Positions 24,231 through 32,733 of a stretch of DNA of 47,166 nt are shown in pieces. Positions within the stretch are counted from its first letter, which is position 1. The number at the start of each line of letters is the position of its first letter. This DNA is from CAYMUL01 sp964393605 (lineage in GTDB: Bacteria; Bacteroidota; Ignavibacteria; Ignavibacteriales; Ignavibacteriaceae): contig CAYMUL010000026.1 of assembly GCA_964393605.1 (NCBI GenBank), forward strand, positions 1 to 47,166, given 5' to 3'. The notes below the pieces were generated by a model. It saw only the letters and a list, made by a program, of their open reading frames with translations. It did not search any database and was not told where the DNA came from. A program made the position numbers and the translations under genes.

Positions 24231-25122
24231 CTACGTTCACACCTTCGCCTTTTAGTTGTGCATTGAGAATATCCGTTAATTCTTTTACCGATTGTAAAGT
24301 TGCTTTCAAATCATTCATCATATTTTCATCGTAAAGGAATTTGCCGAGATTGTTTTGTTTATTTGAAGTTTCGGAAACGAGTTTGTCAATCTTCGTAATC
24401 AAATCGTTTGAAGAAGTCATTAGCGATTCTGTTTTTTTTATCAAGCCCGAAATATCTTCTTTATTCTCATTGATGAAGCTCTTAGTCTCGTCAACAAGTT
24501 CATTACTGTTTTTCACAAGCAGTTTGAACTCATTTCTGTTTTCGCCAATCATCGCACGAAGTTGAGTTGAAACTTCGGAGAGATTTGTTAATGAATTTTT
24601 TAGTTCGCGGTTGAATGCCTCATCCGTTAAATATGTGTTGATCGATGAGAGTGTAACATCAATTTTTTTCATCAGCGATTGAATTTCATCATTGAACGAG
24701 CCGACAATTTTCATCACGAGAGGAATATCAGCATAAAAAGAACCGGTTTGCACTTTTGAGAAGTCAAGTTTTTCGGGAGCGATGCCCTGTTTGACTTCAA
24801 CTTTTTTTCCCCCCATCAGATCGAGCATCGAGATTGCGAACTCCGCATCGACGCGAAGATCAACATCTTTATCAAAAGATAAAATTGCATAAGCGGAATT
24901 TTTATTTACGCGAATGTCCTCGACAAAACCTTTGCGAACTCCGTTGACTGTAACCATATCAGCAACTTCTAAACCGGAGACAGTTTCAAATTCTACTTTT
25001 ACGATTTTCCTTTCGGGATTTAAAGAAAAATTCTTCGCCCAACCGATAACCCAAATGAGAAGAAGCACTGCAACCGTAACAGTTACGCCGACTTTAATTT
25101 CCGTTTTTCTTTGATCTTTCAT
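24208..25122 (-). CDS. MCE/MlaD-family lipid-transport protein
   Basis: MCE proteins form periplasmic rings that carry phospholipids between membranes. The 304-residue protein has an N-terminal membrane anchor (about 13-28), one MCE domain (about 38-115, VEFETVSGLEVADMVTVNGVRKGFV) and a long helical region (about 130-290) rich in Leu, Ser, Asn and Glu. No MlaE permease or MlaF ATPase lies beside it, so the rest of the complex must be elsewhere. It overlaps the small upstream membrane-anchored gene by 29 nt. Confidence 0.88.
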   Translation of the reverse strand: MKDQRKTEIKVGVTVTVAVLLLIWVIGWAKNFSLNPERKIVKVEFETVSGLEVADMVTVNGVRKGFVEDIRVNKNSAYAILSFDKDVDLRVDAEFAISMLDLMGGKKVEVKQGIAPEKLDFSKVQTGSFYADIPLVMKIVGSFNDEIQSLMKKIDVTLSSINTYLTDEAFNRELKNSLTNLSEVSTQLRAMIGENRNEFKLLVKNSNELVDETKSFINENKEDISGLIKKTESLMTSSNDLITKIDKLVSETSNKQNNLGKFLYDENMMNDLKATLQSVKELTDILNAQLKGEGVNVDAKIDLF

Positions 25123-25492
25123 CTTCTTTAATCTTTTCTGATAGTTTCAAAAATTCATCCAATTCATATTTTGTAACGATGCTGTCTTTAGCAATATTTT
25201 TAAGTTGAACCGCAATATCCGTCAAAGATTTGGAAACATTTTCGCCGGAAGCGTTGACGGTAATATCAACGTTTTGCATCAACTCACGAAGAATTGACTG
25301 CAGAGAATCTTTTTCTGCGGTTGATTTCAGTGCGCTTAACTCATCGCCGAGTTCGTCATTTACAATTTCGGTTAAAAAATTATCGAGCATCGGTTTCACA
25401 AATTCATCATATTTATTTATGAAGATATAAAATACAATTGCCAAAAAAATTGTCGAGATAATAATTCCTTTAATGAGGCAACCGGATTTCAT
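25094..25492 (-). CDS. Small membrane-anchored protein of unknown function
   Basis: A 132-residue protein with one N-terminal membrane helix (about 7-26) and a helical, charged remainder (ELGDELSALKSTAEKDSLQSILREL, then a KSLTDIAVQLKNIAKDSIV stretch) that ends in lysines. I do not recognise a family. Its 3' end overlaps the MlaD-like gene by 29 nt and its start overlaps the gldE-like stop by 4 nt, so it is co-translated with both. A helper of the MCE protein is a guess based on position only. Confidence 0.6.
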   Translation of the reverse strand: MKSGCLIKGIIISTIFLAIVFYIFINKYDEFVKPMLDNFLTEIVNDELGDELSALKSTAEKDSLQSILRELMQNVDITVNASGENVSKSLTDIAVQLKNIAKDSIVTKYELDEFLKLSEKIKEDERSKKNGN

Positions 25493-26766
25493 TTTACCTT
25501 CTCCACTAAAATTGATTGAACTCTTCGTTTAAAAATTTCTTTCACCGAAAAAAGAAAACCTTTGTACTCAAACGAATAACCTTGCTTCGGAATATTTCCT
25601 GCTTGACTCATAATAAATCCGCCGATGGTCTCATAATCGCGGTCTTCATCTTCAAACTCAATTTCTAATGCTTCAGATACTTCATCGAGCGGCACCGAAC
25701 CTTTAACTACAAAATTTCCGGGATTAATTTTCTTTATCCAATCTTCGCGCACATCAAGTTCATCGCGAATTTCTCCGACAATCTCTTCGAGAATATCTTC
25801 AAGAGTAATTAATCCTGCAACTCCTCCAAACTCATCAACAACAATGGCAATGTGTGTTTTGCTGTTCTGAAATTCTTTCATCAATGAATTAATCAATTTT
25901 GTTTCGGGAATGAATAGCGGTTTGCGCATTACATTTTCAAGTAAAAAAGTATCGCGCTCTTCAGGATTTTTTAAAAAAGGCAAAACATCTTTTGTGTAAA
26001 GAATGCCGACAATGTCGTCGATGTCTGCTTTATAAACGGGGATTCTGCTGTGCCCCGATTCTTTAACAGCATCGAGAAGTTCGAGGTATGAAGTTTCAAT
26101 TGAAACAGCTTTTATATCAACGCGGGGACACATTATTTCTTTCACAGAAATTTTTGAAGAAGAAACAATTCCTTGAATTAATTCTCTTTCGTCTTCTTCA
26201 ATTGTTCCTTTTTCGTGGCTGAGTTCTGCAAGATGCGGCAGTTCTTCGTTTGTAATTGCACCTTTTAATTTATTAAACTTTACTTTCGATGCGCCAGCTT
26301 TAATTAGTTCGGTTAAAGTTTCTGCAATAGGAAAAAGTAAAACGCTAACCCAATAAAGCGGAAATGAAGCGAACCGTGCAAATCGTACGCTATTTTTCGA
26401 AGCGAAAATTTTAGGTGTAATCTCTCCGAAGAGAACAATTAATCCGGTAATGATAACGATATCGATCGCAAGCGCAATAGATGGCGAGATATTGAATTTA
26501 TTGGCGATGCTTAGTGTAATCATCACACCGATAATTGACGCGGCAACGTTCACAATATTGTTAGCAATTAAGATTGTAACCAGAAGCCGCCGCGGCGAAT
26601 CAAGCAATTTCGTGAGCCGATTTAATGCTCGCGGACTCTCGCCAAAGAAAGATTTTAATTTTTTCTTGTCGAGAGAAAACAATGCAACTTCCGAACCTGA
26701 AAAAAAAGCCGATAAACAAATTAAAAGTAATAATATGCCGAACTGAAATATTTCGCCATTATCCAA
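25489..26766 (-). CDS. DUF21-CBS-CorC membrane protein (CNNM type, GldE-like)
   Basis: A 425-residue inner-membrane protein. The N-terminal DUF21 domain (about 1-190) has several hydrophobic helices and FFSGSEVALFSL; a CBS pair (about 205-330) has VPRVDIK-type and VVDEFGGVAGLITLEDILEE motifs; a C-terminal CorC/HlyC domain (about 345-420) follows. Relatives act in Mg or Co transport. It lies 33 nt after ssb; to my knowledge gldE of gliding Bacteroidota lies in the same place. No gldD follows here. Confidence 0.85.
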   Translation of the reverse strand: MDNGEIFQFGILLLLICLSAFFSGSEVALFSLDKKKLKSFFGESPRALNRLTKLLDSPRRLLVTILIANNIVNVAASIIGVMITLSIANKFNISPSIALAIDIVIITGLIVLFGEITPKIFASKNSVRFARFASFPLYWVSVLLFPIAETLTELIKAGASKVKFNKLKGAITNEELPHLAELSHEKGTIEEDERELIQGIVSSSKISVKEIMCPRVDIKAVSIETSYLELLDAVKESGHSRIPVYKADIDDIVGILYTKDVLPFLKNPEERDTFLLENVMRKPLFIPETKLINSLMKEFQNSKTHIAIVVDEFGGVAGLITLEDILEEIVGEIRDELDVREDWIKKINPGNFVVKGSVPLDEVSEALEIEFEDEDRDYETIGGFIMSQAGNIPKQGYSFEYKGFLFSVKEIFKRRVQSILVEKVK

Positions 26767-26799
26767 AAGAAAATTAAATCCTCAATGTTGAAAAAAAAT

Positions 26800-27210
26800 T
26801 TAAAAGGGGAGATCGTCATTGCCCTGCACCGAAGGGTCGGGCGCAGATTCGATCGTAGAATCTTCGCGCGAAGCAGATTCTCTTCCTTCGAGCGGAAATA
26901 ATTTTTCAGAAACTACTTCGACGGCTAATTTTTTATTTCCATCTTTATCCGTGTAATCTCTTTTAGATAATCTACCTTCGACATAAAACTTTGCACCTTT
27001 TTTCAGCGCTTGCTTCATATAATCGGATGCGCTAAAAGTAACAACGTTATGCCATGTAGTTTCGTTCGACCACTCGCCGTCTTTGTTTTTGTAGCTGTGT
27101 GTTGTCGCAATACTAAAGTTGGTAACTTCAAAATTGTTTTGAGTCATTCTTGTTTCGGCATCACGACCAAGATTTCCGATGAGTGTGATTCTGTTTAATG
27201 AGAACGCCAT
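26800..27210 (-). CDS. ssb: Single-stranded DNA-binding protein
   Basis: A 136-residue protein with the OB-fold segment LNRITLIGNLGRDAETR, TTWHNVVTF and VEGRLSKRDY, an acidic disordered tail and the terminal DDLPF tip that binds partner proteins. It protects single-stranded DNA in replication and repair. A GGAGG box precedes the ATG. It leads the run ssb, gldE-like, small protein, MlaD-like, ggt, acpS. Confidence 0.96.
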   Translation of the reverse strand: MAFSLNRITLIGNLGRDAETRMTQNNFEVTNFSIATTHSYKNKDGEWSNETTWHNVVTFSASDYMKQALKKGAKFYVEGRLSKRDYTDKDGNKKLAVEVVSEKLFPLEGRESASREDSTIESAPDPSVQGNDDLPF

Positions 27211-27322
27211 TTAATCCTCCAATTGTTTTTAAGATTGTAAAATATTATTTCTTTAGTAATCAATATCTGTTCGAGAAATTATCAAACTTGAGGTCTAAAA
27301 TAATTCCGAAAAAGATGCAATA

Positions 27323-27340
27323 AAAATGATAAATCATTTT
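27323..27340 (-). terminator. Weak AT-rich hairpin after the RpiB-like gene
   Basis: AAAATGA (27323-27329) pairs with TCATTTT (27334-27340) around a 4-nt loop. On the minus strand it is followed by TATTGCATCTTTTT. The stem is almost all A-T, so the terminator call is weak, but it lies 25 nt after the stop in the gap before ssb. Confidence 0.35.
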
Positions 27341-27364
27341 CTTCATTTTTTGATTTGAATGAAA

Positions 27365-28003
27365 TTAAAGTTTGAAATTCTGTTTTTCGATTGCGAAAAT
27401 TTTGTCGAGCCGTTTTGCATGCCGATCGCCGAGAAACGGGGTTGAGAGCCAAACACTTAAAATAGAAAAACAAGTTTCTTCGCCGAGCGATTTTGCGCCG
27501 AGTACAAGTACATTTGAGTTGTTATGTTCTCTCGAACTTCGCGCTGAAAATTCGTTGTAGCAAGTCGCGGCAATGATCCCTTTAAACTTATTCGCGGTAA
27601 TTGCAGAAGGAATTCCCGTTGCATCAATTAAAATACCGGCAGTGCATTCCTGCTTTTGAACTTTGAGAGCGACCATCCGCGCAAAGTCGGGGTAATCACA
27701 AGATTCCGCCGAGTTAGTTCCGACATCGACAATCGTAAAATTTTTCTGCTTCAATTTTTCTATAATAGATTTTTTAAGATTGAAGCCAGTATGATCACAA
27801 CCAATAGCGATACTGCTTCCGGCACTTAAAAAATTTTTAGAAGCACTACTCTGCTTTGAGCCATCTTTAACAAAAATAATTCCGCGAGACTTTGCCGCGT
27901 CTGCCGCAAGCGGGGTAACTAAATCTTCTGGTGAAATTATAAATTCTCTTCCACCGGTTTTTGCAAAAGATATTATTTCCCTTTCGGTAATAAGTTTTTT
28001 CAT
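27365..28003 (-). CDS. RpiB/LacAB-like protein with N-terminal extension and altered active site
   Basis: Residues about 65-205 follow ribose-5-phosphate isomerase B: GCDHTGFNLK (Asp70, His71), SCDYPDFA, TANKFKGIIAATC and SREHNNSNVLVLGA. The usual catalytic Cys in CGTGIGMS is replaced: here the loop reads DATGIPSA with Asp127. About 60 extra residues precede the domain (ITEREI, EDLVTPLAADAAKSRGIIFV), a pattern I associate with the N-termini of EutT/EutQ-type proteins; this is inferred. It is coupled to manC by a TAATG junction. The reaction may differ from ribose-5-phosphate isomerisation, or activity may be lost. Confidence 0.7.
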   Translation of the reverse strand: MKKLITEREIISFAKTGGREFIISPEDLVTPLAADAAKSRGIIFVKDGSKQSSASKNFLSAGSSIAIGCDHTGFNLKKSIIEKLKQKNFTIVDVGTNSAESCDYPDFARMVALKVQKQECTAGILIDATGIPSAITANKFKGIIAATCYNEFSARSSREHNNSNVLVLGAKSLGEETCFSILSVWLSTPFLGDRHAKRLDKIFAIEKQNFKL

Positions 28004-29070
28004 TACAAATATTCGGTAAGTTTATTGTGTTTCAAGTGATCGACAATCTTTTTTACTTCTTGCGATTGATCTCTTCTACAAACGAGCATCGCATCTTCGC
28101 TGTTGATTACGATAATATTATTCACGCCGATTACCGCGCAAAATTTGTTTGGCGAAAAAATGTATGAATCGTAAGTCATATCAACAAATACATCGCCGAC
28201 AATTGAATTTCCGTTCTCTGATTTATTGGAAAGTCGGTACACTTCTTCCCAACTTCCAACATCGCTCCAGCTGAAATCTGCTTTTGTTAAAAATACTTTT
28301 TGCGATTTTTCCATTATCCCGTAATCGATGGAAATTCCTTTAATCCGCGAATAAATATCTTCAAGTTTTTCATCAAAATTATTAGTAAAAATTTCGGACT
28401 CGAGTTCACCCAAACCGGAAGCGAGTTCGGGCATAAATGAAGAAATTTCTTCAAGTACAGTATCAACACGCCAGATAAACATTCCGCTGTTCCAGAGGAA
28501 ATCTCCACTTTCTAAAAAACGAACAGCCGTTGCATAATTTGGTTTTTCCGCGAATGTATAAACTTTATGAATATCGGGGGCAACACTTTTTTCTTCTATT
28601 TGAATGTAACCGTAACCTGTTTCGGGACGTGTAGGAATAACGCCGATGGTAATGAGCCCTTTCGAGTTGAATGCATATTCTGCGGCTCTACTCAATGTCT
28701 CTCTGAAATTGTTTTCGTTCACAATATAATGATCGGCGGGCAGTACTATCATCACACCTTCGGGATCTTTCTTCTGTAAAATTTTTGCGGCAACCCCGAT
28801 GCAAGGTGCAGTGTTTCTTCCGAACGGTTCCGAAATTACATTCTCACTTTTTAATTGCGGAAGTTGATTTACAATCTCATCGCGATGATCTCTATTCGTT
28901 ACAATCAAAATATTTTCATCGGGAATCAAACCTTTCAATCTTTTAACGGTTTGTTGAATCATTGTTTGTTCACCAATAATTTTTAATAGCTGTTTCGGTT
29001 TTTTTTCACGACTTCGGGGCCAAAAACGAGAGCCGACACCACCGGCCATAATCACAGCATAAAGATTCAT
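28003..29070 (-). CDS. manC: Mannose-1-phosphate guanylyltransferase
   Basis: Makes GDP-mannose for cell-surface glycans. The 355-residue protein has the nucleotidyltransferase motif MAGGVGSRFWPRSREKKPKQ (about 8-27), VLPADHYI, FAEKPN and FLWNSGMFIW. It lacks the C-terminal isomerase domain of bifunctional ManC/AlgA forms. It overlaps the upstream unknown gene by 4 nt and the RpiB-like gene by 1 nt. Confidence 0.94.
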   Translation of the reverse strand: MNLYAVIMAGGVGSRFWPRSREKKPKQLLKIIGEQTMIQQTVKRLKGLIPDENILIVTNRDHRDEIVNQLPQLKSENVISEPFGRNTAPCIGVAAKILQKKDPEGVMIVLPADHYIVNENNFRETLSRAAEYAFNSKGLITIGVIPTRPETGYGYIQIEEKSVAPDIHKVYTFAEKPNYATAVRFLESGDFLWNSGMFIWRVDTVLEEISSFMPELASGLGELESEIFTNNFDEKLEDIYSRIKGISIDYGIMEKSQKVFLTKADFSWSDVGSWEEVYRLSNKSENGNSIVGDVFVDMTYDSYIFSPNKFCAVIGVNNIIVINSEDAMLVCRRDQSQEVKKIVDHLKHNKLTEYL

Positions 29071-29936
29071 AATCCAATTCCTTTTATCTTCATTAAAGAA
29101 ATTCTTTTGCCGAAATCTTCGGCTCTATTTAAATAAATACTAATATCAACTTCCTTATTTCGCACAACAGCAACGATAACAATTATACAAGCGCGGATGG
29201 ATTCGACGAGGTCGCGGCTTGGAACTAATTCTTTTGTACGGGTCAACATCAACGCTTTTGCAACTATCTTTAACATATTTGCGACAACTTCGCTCCCAAA
29301 TTTTTCGGAGAGAACTGAATTCTTCAACATAACTTTAGCGAATTTGTCCACTTCAGAATTTTCTGCTTCGTTGCGCGCAAGTTTCTTCAACAATTCCTCA
29401 AACTCTTTAATGGGTTTAAGAATCGATGCTTCATAATTTTGAAAGAAAAAATTTTCATCTTCCTTTTCTTCTTCAAGGATTAATTTTTCCTTCACCGCAA
29501 TCGTGTTGAATTCGGGAGCCGGGTTCGCACGATTACTTCTTTGCTGCAAATCAACTTCAATCTCGGCGTTATCGTTACTTTCCGTTTTTGGCGGCGAAAG
29601 TTTTGCGATTGCTTCTTTGAATGAAACCGGATTCACAGATTCTAACAACTGATTTACATCTTTAATTATAAACTGACAATGCTCTTTAAACTTTTCCGAA
29701 ATTTTTATAAAATCAATTCTTGTCTGTGTAAGAAAATTATAAATCTCATGCAAACGAATTGCAAGCCGGGCAAACTCGGTAACCTTTTTCATTTTTTGAA
29801 TTTCAACTTCGAGGTTTTCGCAAGTAGTAATTGAATGTTTTAAAAGTGCGATCACTTCAATTTTTTCAGAACTCAACCGGAGATTATTCGCCGAGACGCC
29901 GATACATTGAATAATATATTGTTTGACAAAATCCAT
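29067..29936 (-). CDS. Conserved-looking helical protein of unknown function
   Basis: A 289-residue protein with no signal or clear membrane segment. It looks mostly helical: a first helical half (1-120), a charged low-complexity linker (about 120-165, rich in Glu, Asn and Asp) and a second helical half ending IKGIGL. A hydrophobic stretch SIRACIIVIVAVV (about 248) may be a buried helix. I do not recognise a family. It is locked between alr (TAATG junction) and manC (4-nt overlap), so it is surely translated. Confidence 0.65.
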   Translation of the reverse strand: MDFVKQYIIQCIGVSANNLRLSSEKIEVIALLKHSITTCENLEVEIQKMKKVTEFARLAIRLHEIYNFLTQTRIDFIKISEKFKEHCQFIIKDVNQLLESVNPVSFKEAIAKLSPPKTESNDNAEIEVDLQQRSNRANPAPEFNTIAVKEKLILEEEKEDENFFFQNYEASILKPIKEFEELLKKLARNEAENSEVDKFAKVMLKNSVLSEKFGSEVVANMLKIVAKALMLTRTKELVPSRDLVESIRACIIVIVAVVRNKEVDISIYLNRAEDFGKRISLMKIKGIGL

Positions 29937-31033
29937 TAGCTTAAATAAATCCTCGGGACACGTTTAGTGATGCAACAGGTAATTTCGTAGGGAATAGTTT
30001 TTAATTTCTTTGCGAGATGCCATGCTGTAATTTCATTATTCCCCTTTGCCCCGATGATGATAACTTCATCGCCAGGTTGAATATTGTCTTTCCCGACATC
30101 GAACATAATTCTATCCATAGTAACTGTGCCGACTTGCTGATATTTTTTTTCTCCGATGATACATTTCATTTTATTGGTGAGTGAGCGGCTTATTCCGTCT
30201 GCATAACCAATTGGAACAGAAATTATTTTCGATTTGCTTTTCAAAATATATTTTCTTCCGTAACTGACTGATTCGCCTTTTTCAAAAAATCTTACTGTGG
30301 AAACATAAGATTTTATCTGCATAACAGGAAGAAGTTTTTTTGCAAGCGGGTCTTTTATATCCGGTGTGAATCCATACAATGCTAAACCCGGACGCACGCA
30401 ATTAAAATGCGCTTCGGGATGATGTAGTATTGCCGCGCTGTTCGATGCATGAATTATTTTCGGCAGAATTTTTTCTTTTTCAAATTCGGAAATAAATTTT
30501 TTGAAAAGTTTCTTTTGCCGCTTTGTGAATTGACTATCTGAATCAGCCGACGCGAAATGAGTATATAGTCCTTCAACTTCAATTTGCAAACCGAGAAGCG
30601 ATTTCAAGAATGTGCTTGCTTTTTTCGGTTCGATTCCAACACGCCCCATGCCGGTATCAATTTTCAGATGAACTTTTAGATGCCGCGTTTCATATTTCTT
30701 CAAAAGCGCGATTTGCGATTCATCGTTCACAGTTGCCATTATATTGTATTTAATAATATCGTCGATATTTTTTTCATTCAGAGGATCGAAAACAAGGATT
30801 GGAATTTCTATTCCTGATTTTCGCAATTCCACAGCTTCTTCAAGTAATGCGACTGCAAAATATTCGGGCGGGTTTTCAAAATTCAATAAAGATTTAGAAA
30901 CTTCAACCGCACCGTGTCCGTATCCATCGGCTTTAACAACCGCCATGAATTTCGAATTCGGTGCTAAACTTCTTAAATAAGAAAAATTTTTTCTCAAGTT
31001 GTGAAGATTTATTTCTGCAAAAGTCGGGCGCAT
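29936..31033 (-). CDS. alr: Alanine racemase
   Basis: PLP enzyme that makes D-alanine for peptidoglycan. The 365-residue protein has Lys34 in AVVKADGYGHG, THFASAD, HASNSAA, the catalytic Tyr in SVSYGRKY and VPIGYADG. It is the first gene of the run alr, unknown, manC, RpiB-like. Its promoter should lie in 31034-31277, the 244-nt gap shared with the divergent nuo operon; I see no clear boxes there. Confidence 0.95.
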   Translation of the reverse strand: MRPTFAEINLHNLRKNFSYLRSLAPNSKFMAVVKADGYGHGAVEVSKSLLNFENPPEYFAVALLEEAVELRKSGIEIPILVFDPLNEKNIDDIIKYNIMATVNDESQIALLKKYETRHLKVHLKIDTGMGRVGIEPKKASTFLKSLLGLQIEVEGLYTHFASADSDSQFTKRQKKLFKKFISEFEKEKILPKIIHASNSAAILHHPEAHFNCVRPGLALYGFTPDIKDPLAKKLLPVMQIKSYVSTVRFFEKGESVSYGRKYILKSKSKIISVPIGYADGISRSLTNKMKCIIGEKKYQQVGTVTMDRIMFDVGKDNIQPGDEVIIIGAKGNNEITAWHLAKKLKTIPYEITCCITKRVPRIYLS

Positions 31034-31277
31034 CTGAATTTTTGAGTTCTTAAAATAATAATTGGAATGATTTATGTGATAAATTAACAGATTTTCTAAA
31101 AATCATGATGAATTAAATTAATTTTTGAAAATTTTTATCGTGAATTAACAAAAAGTAGAGAAGATTAAAAAAAATATTCTCACATTCAAAATTTTTTTTT
31201 CATCTTTGAGATAAGAATTATTAGAAATTTTTACACAAAACAGAAGTAGTAATTTTTGTTCACAAATATTAAAACAG

Positions 31278-31691
31278 ATGCTGACTGAATTCGGTAAAGT
31301 ATTCGCCTTCCTTTTGGTTGCGATAATCTTCGTTGTAGTCGGCATATTAACAGCAAAGTTGATTCGTCCGAACAGACCATCAAAAGAAAAGTTACATACG
31401 TACGAATGCGGTGAAGAACCTATCGGCTCACCGTGGATTAAATTCAACATTCGCTTTTATGTCGTTGCATTAATTTTTTTAATCTTCGATGTGGAAATCG
31501 TTTTGCTTGTTCCATGGGCAATGGTTTATCGCGAACTTGGTTTGGCGGGTTATTTTATCGGTGTGATATTCTTAGTTCTACTTGCACTCGGCATGGCATA
31601 CGAATGGCGCAAAGGCGACCTTGAATGGGAACGTCCAAAATTTTCTCCTCCCACTTTACAAAAACCAAATAACAATCCGGAAGTGAATTAG
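31278..31691 (+). CDS. nuoA: NADH-quinone oxidoreductase subunit A
   Basis: Small membrane subunit of respiratory complex I. The 137-residue protein has three membrane helices and the conserved loop TYECGEEPIGSPWIKFNIRFY. It opens an 11-gene operon, nuoABCDHIJKLMN, with spacings of a few bases or overlaps throughout. Confidence 0.95.
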   Translation: MLTEFGKVFAFLLVAIIFVVVGILTAKLIRPNRPSKEKLHTYECGEEPIGSPWIKFNIRFYVVALIFLIFDVEIVLLVPWAMVYRELGLAGYFIGVIFLVLLALGMAYEWRKGDLEWERPKFSPPTLQKPNNNPEVN

Positions 31692-31693
31692 CA

Positions 31694-32188
31694 ATGGGAT
31701 TATTAGATCTTAAATTTGAAAACGAAAACATCATCATCACAAATGTTGATGATTTAATGAATTGGGCAAGATTGTCATCGCTTTGGCAGGTCGGCTTTGG
31801 ACTTGCATGTTGCGCAATTGAAATGATGGCTACTTCTGCATCGCATTATGATTTCGATAGATTCGGAGTTATGCCGCGCCCATCTCCACGCCAATCGGAT
31901 GTTATTATTATTTCCGGCACCGTTACACTAAAAATGGCAACACGAATAAAAAGACTTTACGAGCAGATGCCCGATCCGAAATATGTAATCTCGATGGGAA
32001 GTTGTTCGAATTGTGGCGGACCATATTGGGAACACGGTTATCATGTTTTGAAAGGTGTTGACCGCGTTATTCCCGTTGATGTATATGTGCCCGGCTGTCC
32101 TCCCCGCCCTGAAGCACTTCTTGAAGGGTTGCTGAAACTTCAAGAAAAAATTAGATATGAATCTTTAGTCGCAAAGAAAACTGCATGA
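31694..32188 (+). CDS. nuoB: NADH-quinone oxidoreductase subunit B
   Basis: Carries the N2 [4Fe-4S] cluster at the quinone site. The 164-residue protein has ligands Cys39, Cys40, Cys104 and Cys135 (ACCAIEMM, SMGSCSNCGG, VPGCPPRPE). It starts 2 nt after nuoA and overlaps nuoC by 4 nt. Confidence 0.97.
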   Translation: MGLLDLKFENENIIITNVDDLMNWARLSSLWQVGFGLACCAIEMMATSASHYDFDRFGVMPRPSPRQSDVIIISGTVTLKMATRIKRLYEQMPDPKYVISMGSCSNCGGPYWEHGYHVLKGVDRVIPVDVYVPGCPPRPEALLEGLLKLQEKIRYESLVAKKTA

Positions 32189-32715
32189 AATCTAAACAAG
32201 AAATTTTTGAATTATTAAAAGAAAAATTCGGGGAAAAAATAATTGAGCAATTCAATTCACTCCCAACAGAAGGAATTATCGCTGTTGCACCTGATGCGGT
32301 TGATTTCATTTCTGAATTTTTAAGAGATAATGAAGAATTAAAATTCGATTCGCTGCAACTCCTTTCCGCAGTTGATGATGAAAACGGAACGAAGAAAACA
32401 CTGGAAGATGGTTCACTCGAAATTGAAGGAGGAACACTTTCCGTTTATTATCATCTCGAGGCAACTTCATCGAAACAATCGTTGGTGATAAAAACATCGG
32501 CGCCGAGAGAAAATCCCGATGTTAATTCTGTTACTGCAATTTGGAAACACGCACTCTTTCAAGAACGGGAAGCGTATGATATGATAGGTATCAATTTTGT
32601 GAATCATGCAAATCTTCAACGAATACTAATGCCTTATGATTGGGACGCGGGTTTTCCTTTAAGAAAAGATTATAAAAATCCTGAATTCTATAACGGAATG
32701 AAAGTTCCAACTTGA
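32185..32715 (+). CDS. nuoC: NADH-quinone oxidoreductase subunit C
   Basis: 30-kDa-type peripheral subunit. The 176-residue protein shows the family end WKHALFQEREAYDMIGI, LQRILMPYDWDAGFPLRKDY. NuoC and NuoD are separate, unlike the fused form of E. coli. It overlaps nuoB by 4 nt; 18 nt separate it from nuoD. Confidence 0.95.
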   Translation: MKSKQEIFELLKEKFGEKIIEQFNSLPTEGIIAVAPDAVDFISEFLRDNEELKFDSLQLLSAVDDENGTKKTLEDGSLEIEGGTLSVYYHLEATSSKQSLVIKTSAPRENPDVNSVTAIWKHALFQEREAYDMIGINFVNHANLQRILMPYDWDAGFPLRKDYKNPEFYNGMKVPT

Positions 32716-32733
32716 TCTATAAAATAAAAATTA

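Noticed and set aside
27282..27473. 63-residue minus-strand frame between ssb and the RpiB-like gene
   Set aside because: It overlaps the RpiB-like 3' end in another frame and has no start signal or family pattern.
31034..31277. Promoter boxes for the divergent alr and nuo operons
   Set aside because: A promoter must be here, but TTGAAA-like and TAnnTTTG-like strings do not form a well-spaced pair that I can defend in such AT-rich DNA.
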